Assembly (NCBI GenBank): GCA_021739805.1
Contig: JAIPBB010000013.1
Span: 1-34,742 of the forward strand
DNA from: Saprospiraceae bacterium
GTDB lineage: Bacteria > Bacteroidota > Bacteroidia > Bacteroidales > JAIPBB01
Reading direction: 5' to 3'
Length of the DNA stretch: 34,742 nucleotides
Position 1 is the stretch's first letter. The number at the start of each line of letters is the position of its first letter. Of this stretch, positions 24,292 through 31,621 are shown in pieces. The notes beneath the pieces were generated by a model that made no database searches, was not told where the DNA came from, and saw only the letters and a program-made list of their open reading frames with translations. Both the position numbers and the translations under genes were made by a program.

Positions 24292-25455
24292 ATGAAAGCA
24301 TTAAGAAGATATATTGATAAAATTAAACCTAATTACGAAAAAGGCGGCAAACGCGAAAAGTGGCTGTCAGTTTTTGAAAGTTTCGAAACATTTCTTTTCG
24401 TTCCGGGAACAACAACTAAAAAAGGAGCACATATTCGTGATGCTGTTGACCTGAAAAGAACAATGACAGTTGTTGTTCTTGCACTTGTTCCAGCTTTGCT
24501 GTTTGGAATGTGGAATACAGGATTTTGGCACTTTGAATCCCTTGGGGAAGATACAACCAGCCTATGGGGTAATTTCTGGTATGGATTTCTTAAAATCCTT
24601 CCTTTAATAGTAATTTCCTATGCTGTTGGATTAGGAACAGAATTCGTATTTGTTTACATACGCGGACATGAAATAAATGAAGGGTTTCTGGTCTCAGGAT
24701 TATTAATTCCTATGATTGTTCCTGTGGATGTTCCATTATGGCAATTGACTGTCGCTACCATTTTTGCTGTAGTAATAGGAAAAGAAGCTTTTGGTGGAAC
24801 CGGAATGAATATACTGAATCCGGCTTTATTGGCAAGAGCCTTCCTGTTTTTTGCTTATCCATCAAAAATGTCCGGAGATACAATTTGGATAGCCGGTTTA
24901 ACCAAAGGCGAAGGAGTTGTTGACGGATTTTCAGGTGCAACCGGATTAGCCGAAGCTGCTGCCGGACATATGGATAAAATACCAAGTGCTTCGAATATGT
25001 TCTTTGGTTTTATGCCCGGTTCAGTTGGCGAAACATCCACACTTGCAATTTTAATTGGTGCCGCTTTCCTTCTAATTACAGGTATAGGAAGTTTAAGAAT
25101 TATGGCTTCAGTATTTATCGGTGGATTAGGAATGGGATTATTATTTAATGCGATTGGAATAAACCAGTATATGGAAATGCCATTTTATTATCATATATTA
25201 TTAGGCGGTTTTGCATTTGGGGCTGTATTTATGGCAACTGACCCTGTAACAGCTTCTCAAACCAAAAACGGAAAAATAATCTATGGACTTCTGATTGGTA
25301 TTCTGGCGGTCTTGATAAGGGTTCTGAATCCGGCTTATCCTGAAGGAATGATGCTGGCAATACTTCTGATGAATGTTTTTGCCCCATTAATCGATCATTA
25401 TGTTGTCCAGAATAATATTAAAAAACGACTTAAAAGAGTTAAAGTTAAAGCCTAA
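24292..25455 (+). CDS. nqrB: Na(+)-NQR subunit NqrB (FMN- and riboflavin-binding)
   Basis: Membrane subunit forming the sodium path. From ATG 24292 the protein has 387 residues (MKALRRYIDKIKPNYEKGGK); the TTG six codons upstream is in frame but unlikely. About ten membrane helices. The covalent flavin motif DGFSGATGL places FMN on Thr217, the substrate of the ApbE encoded downstream. Other family signatures: KEAFGGTGMNILNPALLARAF, GGFAFGAVFMATDPVTAS and the C-terminal NVFAPLIDHYVV. NqrC follows after 11 bp. Confidence 0.97.
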   Translation: MKALRRYIDKIKPNYEKGGKREKWLSVFESFETFLFVPGTTTKKGAHIRDAVDLKRTMTVVVLALVPALLFGMWNTGFWHFESLGEDTTSLWGNFWYGFLKILPLIVISYAVGLGTEFVFVYIRGHEINEGFLVSGLLIPMIVPVDVPLWQLTVATIFAVVIGKEAFGGTGMNILNPALLARAFLFFAYPSKMSGDTIWIAGLTKGEGVVDGFSGATGLAEAAAGHMDKIPSASNMFFGFMPGSVGETSTLAILIGAAFLLITGIGSLRIMASVFIGGLGMGLLFNAIGINQYMEMPFYYHILLGGFAFGAVFMATDPVTASQTKNGKIIYGLLIGILAVLIRVLNPAYPEGMMLAILLMNVFAPLIDHYVVQNNIKKRLKRVKVKA

Positions 25456-25466
25456 ATATATCTACA

Positions 25467-26168
25467 ATGAAGAATTATAGCAATTTTTACATTTTCATGT
25501 ACGCAACTGTTCTAGTGGTTATAGTAGCAGCAATTCTTGCCTTCACCGCTGTTACACTTAAAGAACCACAAGAAAAGAATATTGAGATAAAAAAGAAGCG
25601 AGATATCTTATCATCAATAAGTATCGAAAGCACGGTTGACGACGCTGAGGCATTATACAGCAAAAACATCACTAATACATTTATTGTTAAAAGCAATGGC
25701 GAAATTAGTGAAGGCGATGCTTTTAATATTGACCTAAAAACTGAATTAGCAAAAACGCCAGAAGACATGCAATTACCATTATTTGAGTGTACTCAAAACG
25801 GCATAAAAAGATATATAATTCCTGTTTTAGGCAAAGGATTATGGGGGCCAATTTGGGGCTATATCTCATTAGAAGCTGATTTAAACACTATTTATGGAGC
25901 AACCTTTGCTCATAAGTCTGAGACTCCGGGTCTTGGTGCTGAAATAGACACAAAAGGTTTTCAAGCACCATTTGTCGGTAAAACCATATTTGATGAATCA
26001 GGGAAATTTGTTTCTATTATTATTGAAAAAGGCGGTGCAAAGCCCGGGGATAATCATGCAGTTGATGCAATTTCAGGTGGTACAATCACCAGTAAAGCAT
26101 TAGAAGAAACAATATATAAATGCCTTGCAAATTATGAAACTTATTTTAACCAACATAAAAGCAATTAA
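25467..26168 (+). CDS. nqrC: Na(+)-NQR subunit NqrC (covalent FMN)
   Basis: 233 residues: one N-terminal membrane helix (about 8-28) and a periplasmic FMN-binding domain. The flavinylation motif reads DAISGGTITS, with Thr206 as the predicted FMN-carrying residue; the usual SGAT is SGGT here. Also visible are LWGPIWGYISLEADLNTIYG and HKSETPGLGAEID, both family hallmarks. NqrD starts three bases after its stop. Confidence 0.96.
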   Translation: MKNYSNFYIFMYATVLVVIVAAILAFTAVTLKEPQEKNIEIKKKRDILSSISIESTVDDAEALYSKNITNTFIVKSNGEISEGDAFNIDLKTELAKTPEDMQLPLFECTQNGIKRYIIPVLGKGLWGPIWGYISLEADLNTIYGATFAHKSETPGLGAEIDTKGFQAPFVGKTIFDESGKFVSIIIEKGGAKPGDNHAVDAISGGTITSKALEETIYKCLANYETYFNQHKSN

Positions 26169-26171
26169 AAA

Positions 26172-26819
26172 ATGAGTGAAAAAGAATCATTATTCTCACC
26201 AAAGAATATAAAAACCTTAGTAAATCCCTTCAACTCGGGAAACCCTGTATTGGTATTAGTTTTAGGGATTTGTCCAACATTAGCAGTAACAGTTCAAATT
26301 AAACCTGCTGTTGTTATGACTTTATCGGTTATGGCTGTTTTAGCAGTTTCAAACGTTGTTATTTCATTGCTAAGAAACACTATTCCTCCACGAATCAGGA
26401 TTATAGTTCAACTTGTTGTGGTTGCGGCATTAGTAATCCTTGTTGACCAGATTTTAAAAGCCTATGTTTTTGAAGTCAGTAAGCAACTTTCGGTATTTGT
26501 TGGATTAATTATAACAAACTGTATCCTTATGGGTCGTCTTGAAGCATTTGCAATGGGCAACAAACCTTGGGCTTCTTTTCTCGATGGAATTGGCAATGCA
26601 GCAGGATTTGGATTTATAATAATATTATTAGCATTTTTCCGTGAACTACTTGGATCTGGAACTATTTACGGATATCCTCTGTTGGAAAAAATCGGGCTTT
26701 ATAATGTTGGCTATGAAAATAACGGATTAATGATACTTCCTCCAATGGCTTTAATTTTTGTTGGAATATTCATTTGGATTCACCGAAGCTTTAATAAAGA
26801 ATTAGTAGAAAAAAATTAG
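26172..26819 (+). CDS. nqrD: Na(+)-NQR subunit NqrD
   Basis: 215-residue membrane protein with about six helices. Together with NqrE it holds the iron centre buried in the membrane. The two conserved cysteines are Cys34 (GICPTLAVT) and Cys117 (TNCILMGR), each in the middle of an inverted-topology half. EAFAMGNKPWASFLDGIGN and REL(L)GSGTIYG are family motifs. Coupled by short spacing to nqrC and nqrE. Confidence 0.97.
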   Translation: MSEKESLFSPKNIKTLVNPFNSGNPVLVLVLGICPTLAVTVQIKPAVVMTLSVMAVLAVSNVVISLLRNTIPPRIRIIVQLVVVAALVILVDQILKAYVFEVSKQLSVFVGLIITNCILMGRLEAFAMGNKPWASFLDGIGNAAGFGFIIILLAFFRELLGSGTIYGYPLLEKIGLYNVGYENNGLMILPPMALIFVGIFIWIHRSFNKELVEKN

Positions 26820-26837
26820 CATTGAAAATTTAGAGAT

Positions 26838-27455
26838 ATGGAAAATTTATTAGATATTTTCGTCAAATCAATATTTGTTGATAATTTGATTTTTGCATTC
26901 TTTCTTGGAATGTGTTCTTTCCTTGCAGTATCAAAATCAGTGAAAACTGCTACAGGTCTGGGAATAGCTGTAATATTTGTTTTAATAATAACCGTTCCGG
27001 TTGATTATCTTTTGCATACATATTTGCTAAAAGAAGGTGCATTAGCCTGGATAAGTCCTGAATTAGCTGATGTAGATTTGAGCTTCCTAAGCTTTATTAT
27101 GTTCATCGCAGTGATTGCATCTATGGTTCAGCTTGTGGAAATGATAGTTGAAAAATATGCTCCGGCATTATACAACTCATTAGGAATTTTTCTACCATTA
27201 ATTGCCGTAAACTGTGCAATTTTAGGTAGCTCACTTTTTATGCAGGAAAGAGAATATACTTCAATTGTTGAAGCAACAGTTTTTGCAACAGGCTCAGGTA
27301 TTGGTTGGTTTTTAGCCATTATCGGAATAGCTGCAATACGTGAAAAAATTCAATATTCAAATGTTCCTGTTCCACTTAGAGGAATTGGAATAACATTTAT
27401 TATTACGGGTTTAATGGGAATGGCTTTTATGAGTTTTATGGGAATAAAGTTTTAA
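26838..27455 (+). CDS. nqrE: Na(+)-NQR subunit NqrE
   Basis: 205-residue membrane protein homologous to NqrD in opposite orientation. Iron-ligand cysteines are Cys26 (GMCSFLAVS) and Cys126 ([10 protein letters not shown]). Ends [15 protein letters not shown]. Eighteen bp after nqrD; followed by 175 bp of short tandem repeats before nqrF, an unusual gap inside an operon for one complex. Confidence 0.97.
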   Translation: MENLLDIFVKSIFVDNLIFAFFLGMCSFLAVSKSVKTATGLGIAVIFVLIITVPVDYLLHTYLLKEGALAWISPELADVDLSFLSFIMFIAVIASMVQLVEMIVEKYAPALYNSLGIFLPLIAVNCAILGSSLFMQEREYTSIVEATVFATGSGIGWFLAIIGIAAIREKIQYSNVPVPLRGIGITFIITGLMGMAFMSFMGIKF

Positions 27456-27461
27456 TTTAAA

Positions 27462-27596
27462 AGGCTAAGGTGAAGGCTTAGGCTTAGGAAAAAGGCAAAA
27501 GGAAGCAAGCAACGAGTAACGAGAAACAAGCAACGAGTAACGAGTAACGAGAAACAAGTAACGAGTATCGAGTAACGAGAAACGAGTAACAAGAAA
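27462..27596 (+). repeat. AGGNNN and CRAGNAA arrays between nqrE and nqrF
   Basis: Starts a few bases after the nqrE stop with purine-rich 6-7 bp units (AGGCTA, AGGTGA, AGGCTT, AGGCTT, AGGAAAA, AGGCAAA, AGGAAG; 27462-27505). It passes without a gap into thirteen heptads in exact register (27506-27596), drawn from CAAGCAA, CGAGTAA, CGAGAAA, CAAGTAA, CAAGAAA and one CGAGTAT. The array ends 34 bases before the nqrF ATG. This is the longest and cleanest array in the window. Confidence 0.95.
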
Positions 27597-27630
27597 CGAT
27601 TTAACAAATTAGAATTTAAAAACGAACAAA

Positions 27631-28890
27631 ATGATAACACTCAGCATTGGAATAGGAACAATAATTCTCTTCAGTATTGTGATATTCTTAACCATTATTT
27701 TACTATTAGTAACAATATTACTTTATGTAAGAAAAAAACTGGTTCCTTCGGGTCCTGTTAAAGTTACTATCAACCACGACAAAGTACTTGATGTTTCTGC
27801 AGGTTCAACATTACTTGCAACATTAAGTAATAACAAAATTTTTCTTCCTGCTGCTTGCGGTGGAGGCGGAACTTGTGGTATGTGTCGTTGCCAGGTTGAA
27901 TCTGGTGGTGGAAGTATTCTGCCAACAGAAACAGGATTCTTTACAAGAAAAGAACAAGCAAACCATTGGCGTTTGGGATGTCAGGTAAAGGTAAAAGAAG
28001 ACATGCATATCGAGCTGGAAGCTTCGGTTCTTGATATTAAAAAGTGGGAATGCGAAGTTATTTCAAACAGAAACGTTTCAACATTTATCAAAGAATTTGT
28101 TGTCAGACTTCCCGAAGGCGAGAAACTTAATTTCAGGTCAGGTGGATATGTTCAAATTGATGTTCCAAAAATTAATGTTGATTTCAAAGACTTTGATATA
28201 GAAGATGAATACAAACCCGAGTGGGATGAGTTTAAAATGTGGGATTTGAAAATGAAAAATCCGGAACCAACTTATCGTGCATATTCAATGGCTAATCACC
28301 CGGGAGAAGGAAATATTGTAATGCTAAATATTCGTATTGCAACTCCACCTTGGGACAGATCGAAAGGTAAATTTATGAATGTTAATCCAGGAATTTGTTC
28401 ATCATATATTTTCTCAAGAAAACCCGGCGATAAAGTAACAGTCTCAGGTCCTTATGGTGAATTCTTTATAAAAGAAACAGAAAGAGAAATGATGTTTATT
28501 GGAGGTGGTGCAGGAATGGCTCCAATGCGTTCACATATTTTCCACCTTTTCAATACTGTGAAAACAGGTAGAAAAACTTCCTTTTGGTATGGTGCTCGTT
28601 CGAAACGCGAAATTTTCTATGAAGAACAATTTAGAGAAATTGAAAGGAACTTCCCTAATTTTACATTTCATCTTGCCCTTTCCGAACCAAAACCTGAAGA
28701 TAACTGGACTGGCTTAACAGGATTTATTCACCAGGTAATTATTGATGAATATCTTAGCAAACACGAAGAACCGGAAGATATTGAATTTTATCTTTGTGGA
28801 CCACCTTTGATGAATGCAGCTGTCATTAAAATGATTGATGATTTTGGAATTCCTGATGAAATGCTTGCATTTGATGATTTTGGTGGGTAA
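27631..28890 (+). CDS. nqrF: Na(+)-NQR subunit NqrF (NADH dehydrogenase subunit)
   Basis: Electron entry subunit: takes hydride from NADH on FAD and passes electrons to a 2Fe-2S cluster. The 419 residues have an N-terminal helix (about 8-33) and a ferredoxin domain with cluster ligands Cys76, Cys82, Cys85 and Cys117 (CGGGGTCGMC ... GC). The FAD domain has RAYSMANHP, the NADH domain GGGAGMAPMRSHIF and FYLCGPPLM, and the C-terminus is DDFGG. All expected residues are present. Separated from nqrE by the heptad array. Confidence 0.98.
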   Translation: MITLSIGIGTIILFSIVIFLTIILLLVTILLYVRKKLVPSGPVKVTINHDKVLDVSAGSTLLATLSNNKIFLPAACGGGGTCGMCRCQVESGGGSILPTETGFFTRKEQANHWRLGCQVKVKEDMHIELEASVLDIKKWECEVISNRNVSTFIKEFVVRLPEGEKLNFRSGGYVQIDVPKINVDFKDFDIEDEYKPEWDEFKMWDLKMKNPEPTYRAYSMANHPGEGNIVMLNIRIATPPWDRSKGKFMNVNPGICSSYIFSRKPGDKVTVSGPYGEFFIKETEREMMFIGGGAGMAPMRSHIFHLFNTVKTGRKTSFWYGARSKREIFYEEQFREIERNFPNFTFHLALSEPKPEDNWTGLTGFIHQVIIDEYLSKHEEPEDIEFYLCGPPLMNAAVIKMIDDFGIPDEMLAFDDFGG

Positions 28891-28950
28891 TTTAACGCTT
28901 CTATTATTTCTTATTCTTAATTCTAATTTCTGAGTTTTAATTAAATTTCG

Positions 28951-28982
28951 ATTGTTCCATTGTTAAATTGTTCGATTGTTGA
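28951..28982 (+). repeat. ATTGTTNN octads in the nqrF-apbE spacer
   Basis: Four units in exact 8-bp register: ATTGTTCC, ATTGTTAA, ATTGTTCG, ATTGTTGA. ATTGTTAA is also the unit before ftsW (4495-4510, sense direction). The 241-bp spacer also has a GTCCGTATGGAT phrase (about 29043-29054) and CATTATCG octads (29091-29114). Confidence 0.88.
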
Positions 28983-29082
28983 ATGGCAATAGTTCATTGT
29001 TGAAAAACTTATATTTCCTTATATGCCTTACGACCAAAGGAAGTCCGTATGGATATGGTTAAATTTTAAATTATTATTTCAT

Positions 29083-29090
29083 TATTTTTG
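29083..29090 (+). promoter_or_regulatory. Possible -7 element of an apbE promoter
   Basis: TATTTTTG fits TAnnTTTG exactly, 41 bases before the apbE ATG. In AT-rich repeat DNA such a match can be chance, and no -33 element was found. If real, apbE could be transcribed apart from the nqr operon. Confidence 0.35.
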
Positions 29091-29114
29091 CATTATCGCA
29101 TTATCGCATTATAT
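29091..29114 (-). repeat. AATGNNNN octads (antisense) upstream of apbE
   Basis: Plus-strand units CATTATCG, CATTATCG, CATTATAT in 8-bp register; on the minus strand these are ATATAATG and twice CGATAATG, the AATG octad class. Here the AATG strand is antisense to the gene, unlike at 3221-3260 and 21353-21408. Confidence 0.75.
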
Positions 29115-29131
29115 AATTCAAAAGAAAAATC

Positions 29132-30136
29132 ATGAAAAATCTAAGTTTAATAATACTTATTGCCATATCATCATTTGCCTGCAATACTGCTAATAAAAAA
29201 GCCACAAAAATTATTGTTGAAGGCGAAGCACAAGGAACAACTTACTCAATAACTTATTACGACATTAATAACATAAACTATAGTTCTGAATTTGATTCAA
29301 TATTAGATGCTTTTGACAAATCAGTTTCGATTTATGATTCACTGTCAATAATATCAAAAGTTAATAGCAACGACCATGCAGTAGTTCTTGATGAAATTTT
29401 CATTGAAAACTTCAAGCTTTCAAAAGAAATAAACATCAAAACAAATGATGCCTTCGATATGACAGTTGGGCCATTAGTAAATGCCTGGGGCTTTGGCTTC
29501 AAACATAAAGAGGATATCAGCCAAAGAATAATCGACAGCCTTCTGGAATTTGTTGGCAGTAATAATATTTGGATTGAAGGTGGTAAAATCATCAAATTAG
29601 ACCCAAGAGTACAAATTGATTTTAATGCGATTGCCCAAGGATATTCAGTTGGAGTAATAGCTAAATTCCTTGAATCAAGAGGAATTGAAAATTATCTTGT
29701 TGAAATTGGTGGTGAAGTAATTGGAAAAGGAAAAAAAGATGATGGTGAATTTTGGCGGGTTGGAATTGACAAGCCAATAGATGATGGAAATTATGATAGA
29801 GAGTTACAAGCAATAATTTATTTGAAAAACAAGGCTCTTGCAACTTCGGGGAATTACAGGAAATTCTACATTAAAGACGGAGTTAAATATTCTCACACAA
29901 TTGACCCCAAAACAGGTTATCCTGTCCAACACTCGCTTTTAAGTGCAACTGTTATTGCTGATGATTGCGCTATTGCCGATGCTTTAGCAACTTCCTTCAT
30001 GGTAATGGGACTCGAAAAAGCAAAGCAATTCTTAGCTTCAAACAAAGAAATTGAAGCTTACTTGATTTATTCCAACATCAGTGGTAAGCCGGAAGTTTTC
30101 TTCACTGAAGGATTTAAAGAAATTATTGTTGAGTAG
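29132..30136 (+). CDS. apbE: FAD:protein FMN transferase ApbE (lipoprotein)
   Basis: Flavin transferase that attaches FMN to the Thr of SGAT/SGGT motifs, here NqrB and NqrC. 334 residues with a lipoprotein signal (MKNLSLIILIAISSFAC, Cys17). Core motifs are GTTYSITYY, VGPLVNAWGFG, IDFNAIAQGYSVG, YLVEIGGEVIGKG, ALATSGNYRKFY and HTIDPKTGYPVQ, with the DDCAIADALATSFMVMG stretch that binds metal and flavin. It ends the nqr gene run; position and target motifs make its role clear. Confidence 0.97.
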   Translation: MKNLSLIILIAISSFACNTANKKATKIIVEGEAQGTTYSITYYDINNINYSSEFDSILDAFDKSVSIYDSLSIISKVNSNDHAVVLDEIFIENFKLSKEINIKTNDAFDMTVGPLVNAWGFGFKHKEDISQRIIDSLLEFVGSNNIWIEGGKIIKLDPRVQIDFNAIAQGYSVGVIAKFLESRGIENYLVEIGGEVIGKGKKDDGEFWRVGIDKPIDDGNYDRELQAIIYLKNKALATSGNYRKFYIKDGVKYSHTIDPKTGYPVQHSLLSATVIADDCAIADALATSFMVMGLEKAKQFLASNKEIEAYLIYSNISGKPEVFFTEGFKEIIVE

Positions 30137-30153
30137 AATTTTGATACAATTTC

Positions 30154-30408
30154 CTATTCGAAATCACTAAGTTTTTCAGAACCAACATTACTAATTTGAA
30201 TGCTTTCCTTTCCGTGATGTTCTTCGAAATATTCGCATTTAGTTTCATCTTCACCTGCACAAACACATCCGACTTTCTTACCAGTGGCATCCATAGTACT
30301 ACAGGTTTTTTTAAATTCACCGCCTTTTTTGAAAAACATCTTTATTCCTAATGCCAAAAAAGCAAAGGCAATTAAAACAAGTGCAATAAGTAATAATTTC
30401 AAAAACAT
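30154..30408 (-). CDS. Small four-cysteine membrane protein, NqrM-like layout (paralog 1)
   Basis: 84 residues: one N-terminal helix (about 3-26), a basic stop (KMFFKK), then a soluble part with Cys36, Cys48, Cys50 and Cys58 (CSTMDATGKKVGCVCAGEDE...KC) and His64-His65. It is a paralog of the next gene (30553-30768), sharing VGC-V/I-C-A/G-GEDETKC and EHH. The layout, helix followed by C-x11-C-x-C-x7-C, resembles NqrM (DUF539), the factor that delivers iron to NqrD/NqrE; from memory NqrM has C-x11-C-x-C-x3-C. It lies next to apbE, where nqrM is found in proteobacteria, but on the opposite strand. Function is inferred. A TACATTTG -7 element precedes it. Confidence 0.85.
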   Translation of the reverse strand: MFLKLLLIALVLIAFAFLALGIKMFFKKGGEFKKTCSTMDATGKKVGCVCAGEDETKCEYFEEHHGKESIQISNVGSEKLSDFE

Positions 30409-30435
30409 AATAACAAATTAATTTAAGTAAAAAAG

Positions 30436-30443
30436 CAAATGTA
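30436..30443 (-). promoter_or_regulatory. -7 promoter element of paralog 1
   Basis: Minus-strand TACATTTG, an exact TAnnTTTG match, 27 bases before the ATG at 30408. The paralog has the identical octamer 17 bases before its own ATG. Confidence 0.6.
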
Positions 30444-30491
30444 AAGCATAAGTTTTAGCTTTCTATTCTAAATTCATTACAAATAATTATC

Positions 30492-30516
30492 AGGTAGAGT
30501 TTGAGGAAAACTACCT
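30492..30516. terminator. Hairpin between the two small paralogs
   Basis: AGGTAG (30492-30497) pairs with CTACCT (30511-30516), extendable by TTT/AAA. A T-rich tract follows only on the plus strand, where no gene needs it; on the minus strand it lies 37 bases after the stop of the 30553 gene without a T-run. A possible processing or weak termination site. Confidence 0.4.
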
Positions 30517-30552
30517 CTTTTATTTCTCTGAATTTTGTGATTAAACCTTAAC

Positions 30553-30768
30553 TTATACGGAAGGTTCTACATCGTGATGCTCTTTGTAAAACTGGCATTT
30601 AGTTTCGTCCTCGCCACCACAAATACATCCAATTTTTTTATCACCTGAAGTAATATCGACTGTGCGACATATTTTTTCAGATTTTCTTTTGTTGATATTC
30701 GCTATTATTCCAATTACTATAATCGTAATAGCAATTAAAACTAGTACAATAAGTATTACGTTCGTCAT
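30553..30768 (-). CDS. Small four-cysteine membrane protein, NqrM-like layout (paralog 2)
   Basis: 71 residues: helix at about 3-23, basic segment NINKRKSEK, then Cys34, Cys48, Cys50, Cys58 (ICRTVDIT ... IGCICGGEDETKC) and His64-His65. Spacing is C-x13-C-x-C-x7-C, two residues longer in the first gap than paralog 1. The two genes are similar even at DNA level near the start (GCAATTAAAAC-A/T-AGT), which suggests a tandem duplication. It has its own exact -7 element. A role in NQR iron-centre assembly is an inference from layout and location; other metal or redox roles are possible. Confidence 0.85.
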   Translation of the reverse strand: MTNVILIVLVLIAITIIVIGIIANINKRKSEKICRTVDITSGDKKIGCICGGEDETKCQFYKEHHDVEPSV

Positions 30769-30785
30769 AATGTTAGTTTTAATGA

Positions 30786-30820
30786 CAAATGTAAGTAATT
30801 TTTCTTAGAATTCCCGCAAA
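30786..30820 (-). promoter_or_regulatory. Promoter of paralog 2, overlapping the end of the methyltransferase gene
   Basis: Minus-strand TACATTTG (30786-30793) with TTTG (30817-30820) 23 bases further upstream. The -7 match is exact; the spacer is longer than the usual 19-21. The upstream half lies inside the 3' end of the neighbouring coding region. Confidence 0.5.
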
Positions 30821-31563
30821 AATTCATGACAAATAATGGCTGTCGCTATTGAGGCATTAAGAGATTCGGCTTTGGAAGCTTCATTATTGTAAGAAGGAAT
30901 GGCAATTTTTTTATTAATAAAGGGCAAAAGTTTTTGTGATATCCCTTGAGATTCACTTCCAATAATCGCTATTGCATTGTTATCAAGTTTTGTTTTAGCA
31001 ATATTTTCTCCATCCATAAAACTACCATAAACAGGAATTTTCTTTGGTATCTTTCCTAAAACATCTTCAAGGTTCTCATAATAAACATTAACTCTTGTAA
31101 AAGAACCCATTGTTGCTTGTATTACTTTTGGGTTATAAAGTTCAACGGTTTGATTTGAGCATATAATATTTTTTATTCCGTACCAATCAGCAATTCTAAT
31201 AATCGTTCCGAGATTTCCCGGGTCGCTGATATTATCAAGCATTAAAATAAGTCCGGGGAATAATTTGTCAATAATGAGCTTTTGTTCCTGAATTTTTGCA
31301 ACAGCCAATACTTTGTTTGGTGTTTTTAGTAAACTAATTCTTTCAAGCTCCTTTTCACTGACTGGCTCAACAATTATATCTTTTAAAATAGTTTCATTTT
31401 CCAAAATCCAGGATTCAAGTGCATAAAGATTTGAAATCTCCCATGAACTTTTCAAAAGCTCATTGACATTTTTCTCACCTTCAACAATAAATTCCAAATT
31501 GGCTTTTCGAAACTTCTGTTGTTTTAAAGAGTTGAGATACTTTATTTGGTTTATCGAAATCAT
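30805..31563 (-). CDS. SpoU/TrmH-family RNA 2'-O-methyltransferase
   Basis: 252 residues: an N-terminal substrate-binding domain (KFRKANLEFIVEGEKNVNELL) and a C-terminal SPOUT trefoil-knot domain with the three motifs LDNISDPGNLGTIIRIADWYG, ATMGSFTRVNVYY to IIGSESQGIS, and IPSYNNEASKAESLNASIATAI (Asn at the usual catalytic-support position). Members methylate 23S rRNA or tRNA ribose; the target (RlmB-like or other) cannot be read here. Start is ATG 31563 with a TACTTTTA -7-like element close upstream. Confidence 0.93.
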   Translation of the reverse strand: MISINQIKYLNSLKQQKFRKANLEFIVEGEKNVNELLKSSWEISNLYALESWILENETILKDIIVEPVSEKELERISLLKTPNKVLAVAKIQEQKLIIDKLFPGLILMLDNISDPGNLGTIIRIADWYGIKNIICSNQTVELYNPKVIQATMGSFTRVNVYYENLEDVLGKIPKKIPVYGSFMDGENIAKTKLDNNAIAIIGSESQGISQKLLPFINKKIAIPSYNNEASKAESLNASIATAIICHEFLREF

Positions 31564-31571
31564 AATGTTTG

Positions 31572-31579
31572 TAAAAGTA
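31572..31579 (-). promoter_or_regulatory. Possible -7 element of the methyltransferase gene
   Basis: Minus-strand TACTTTTA, one mismatch to TAnnTTTG, eight bases before the ATG. If used, the transcript would have almost no leader. Confidence 0.35.
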
Positions 31580-31621
31580 GTAAAAAAAGTCGGAAGACTT
31601 GAGCAATCCGAAAATTCAAAG

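Noticed and set aside
27506..27596. Possible CRISPR or coding low-complexity region
   Set aside because: Seven-bp units with stops in all frames and no spacers; it is a short tandem repeat array.
29332..29595. Minus-strand frame of 87 codons inside apbE
   Set aside because: Antisense shadow of a well-supported gene with all ApbE motifs.
30123..30320. Minus-strand frame overlapping the first small paralog
   Set aside because: It is a shifted frame of the 30154-30408 gene, whose cysteine pattern is matched by its paralog; the shifted frame has no such support.
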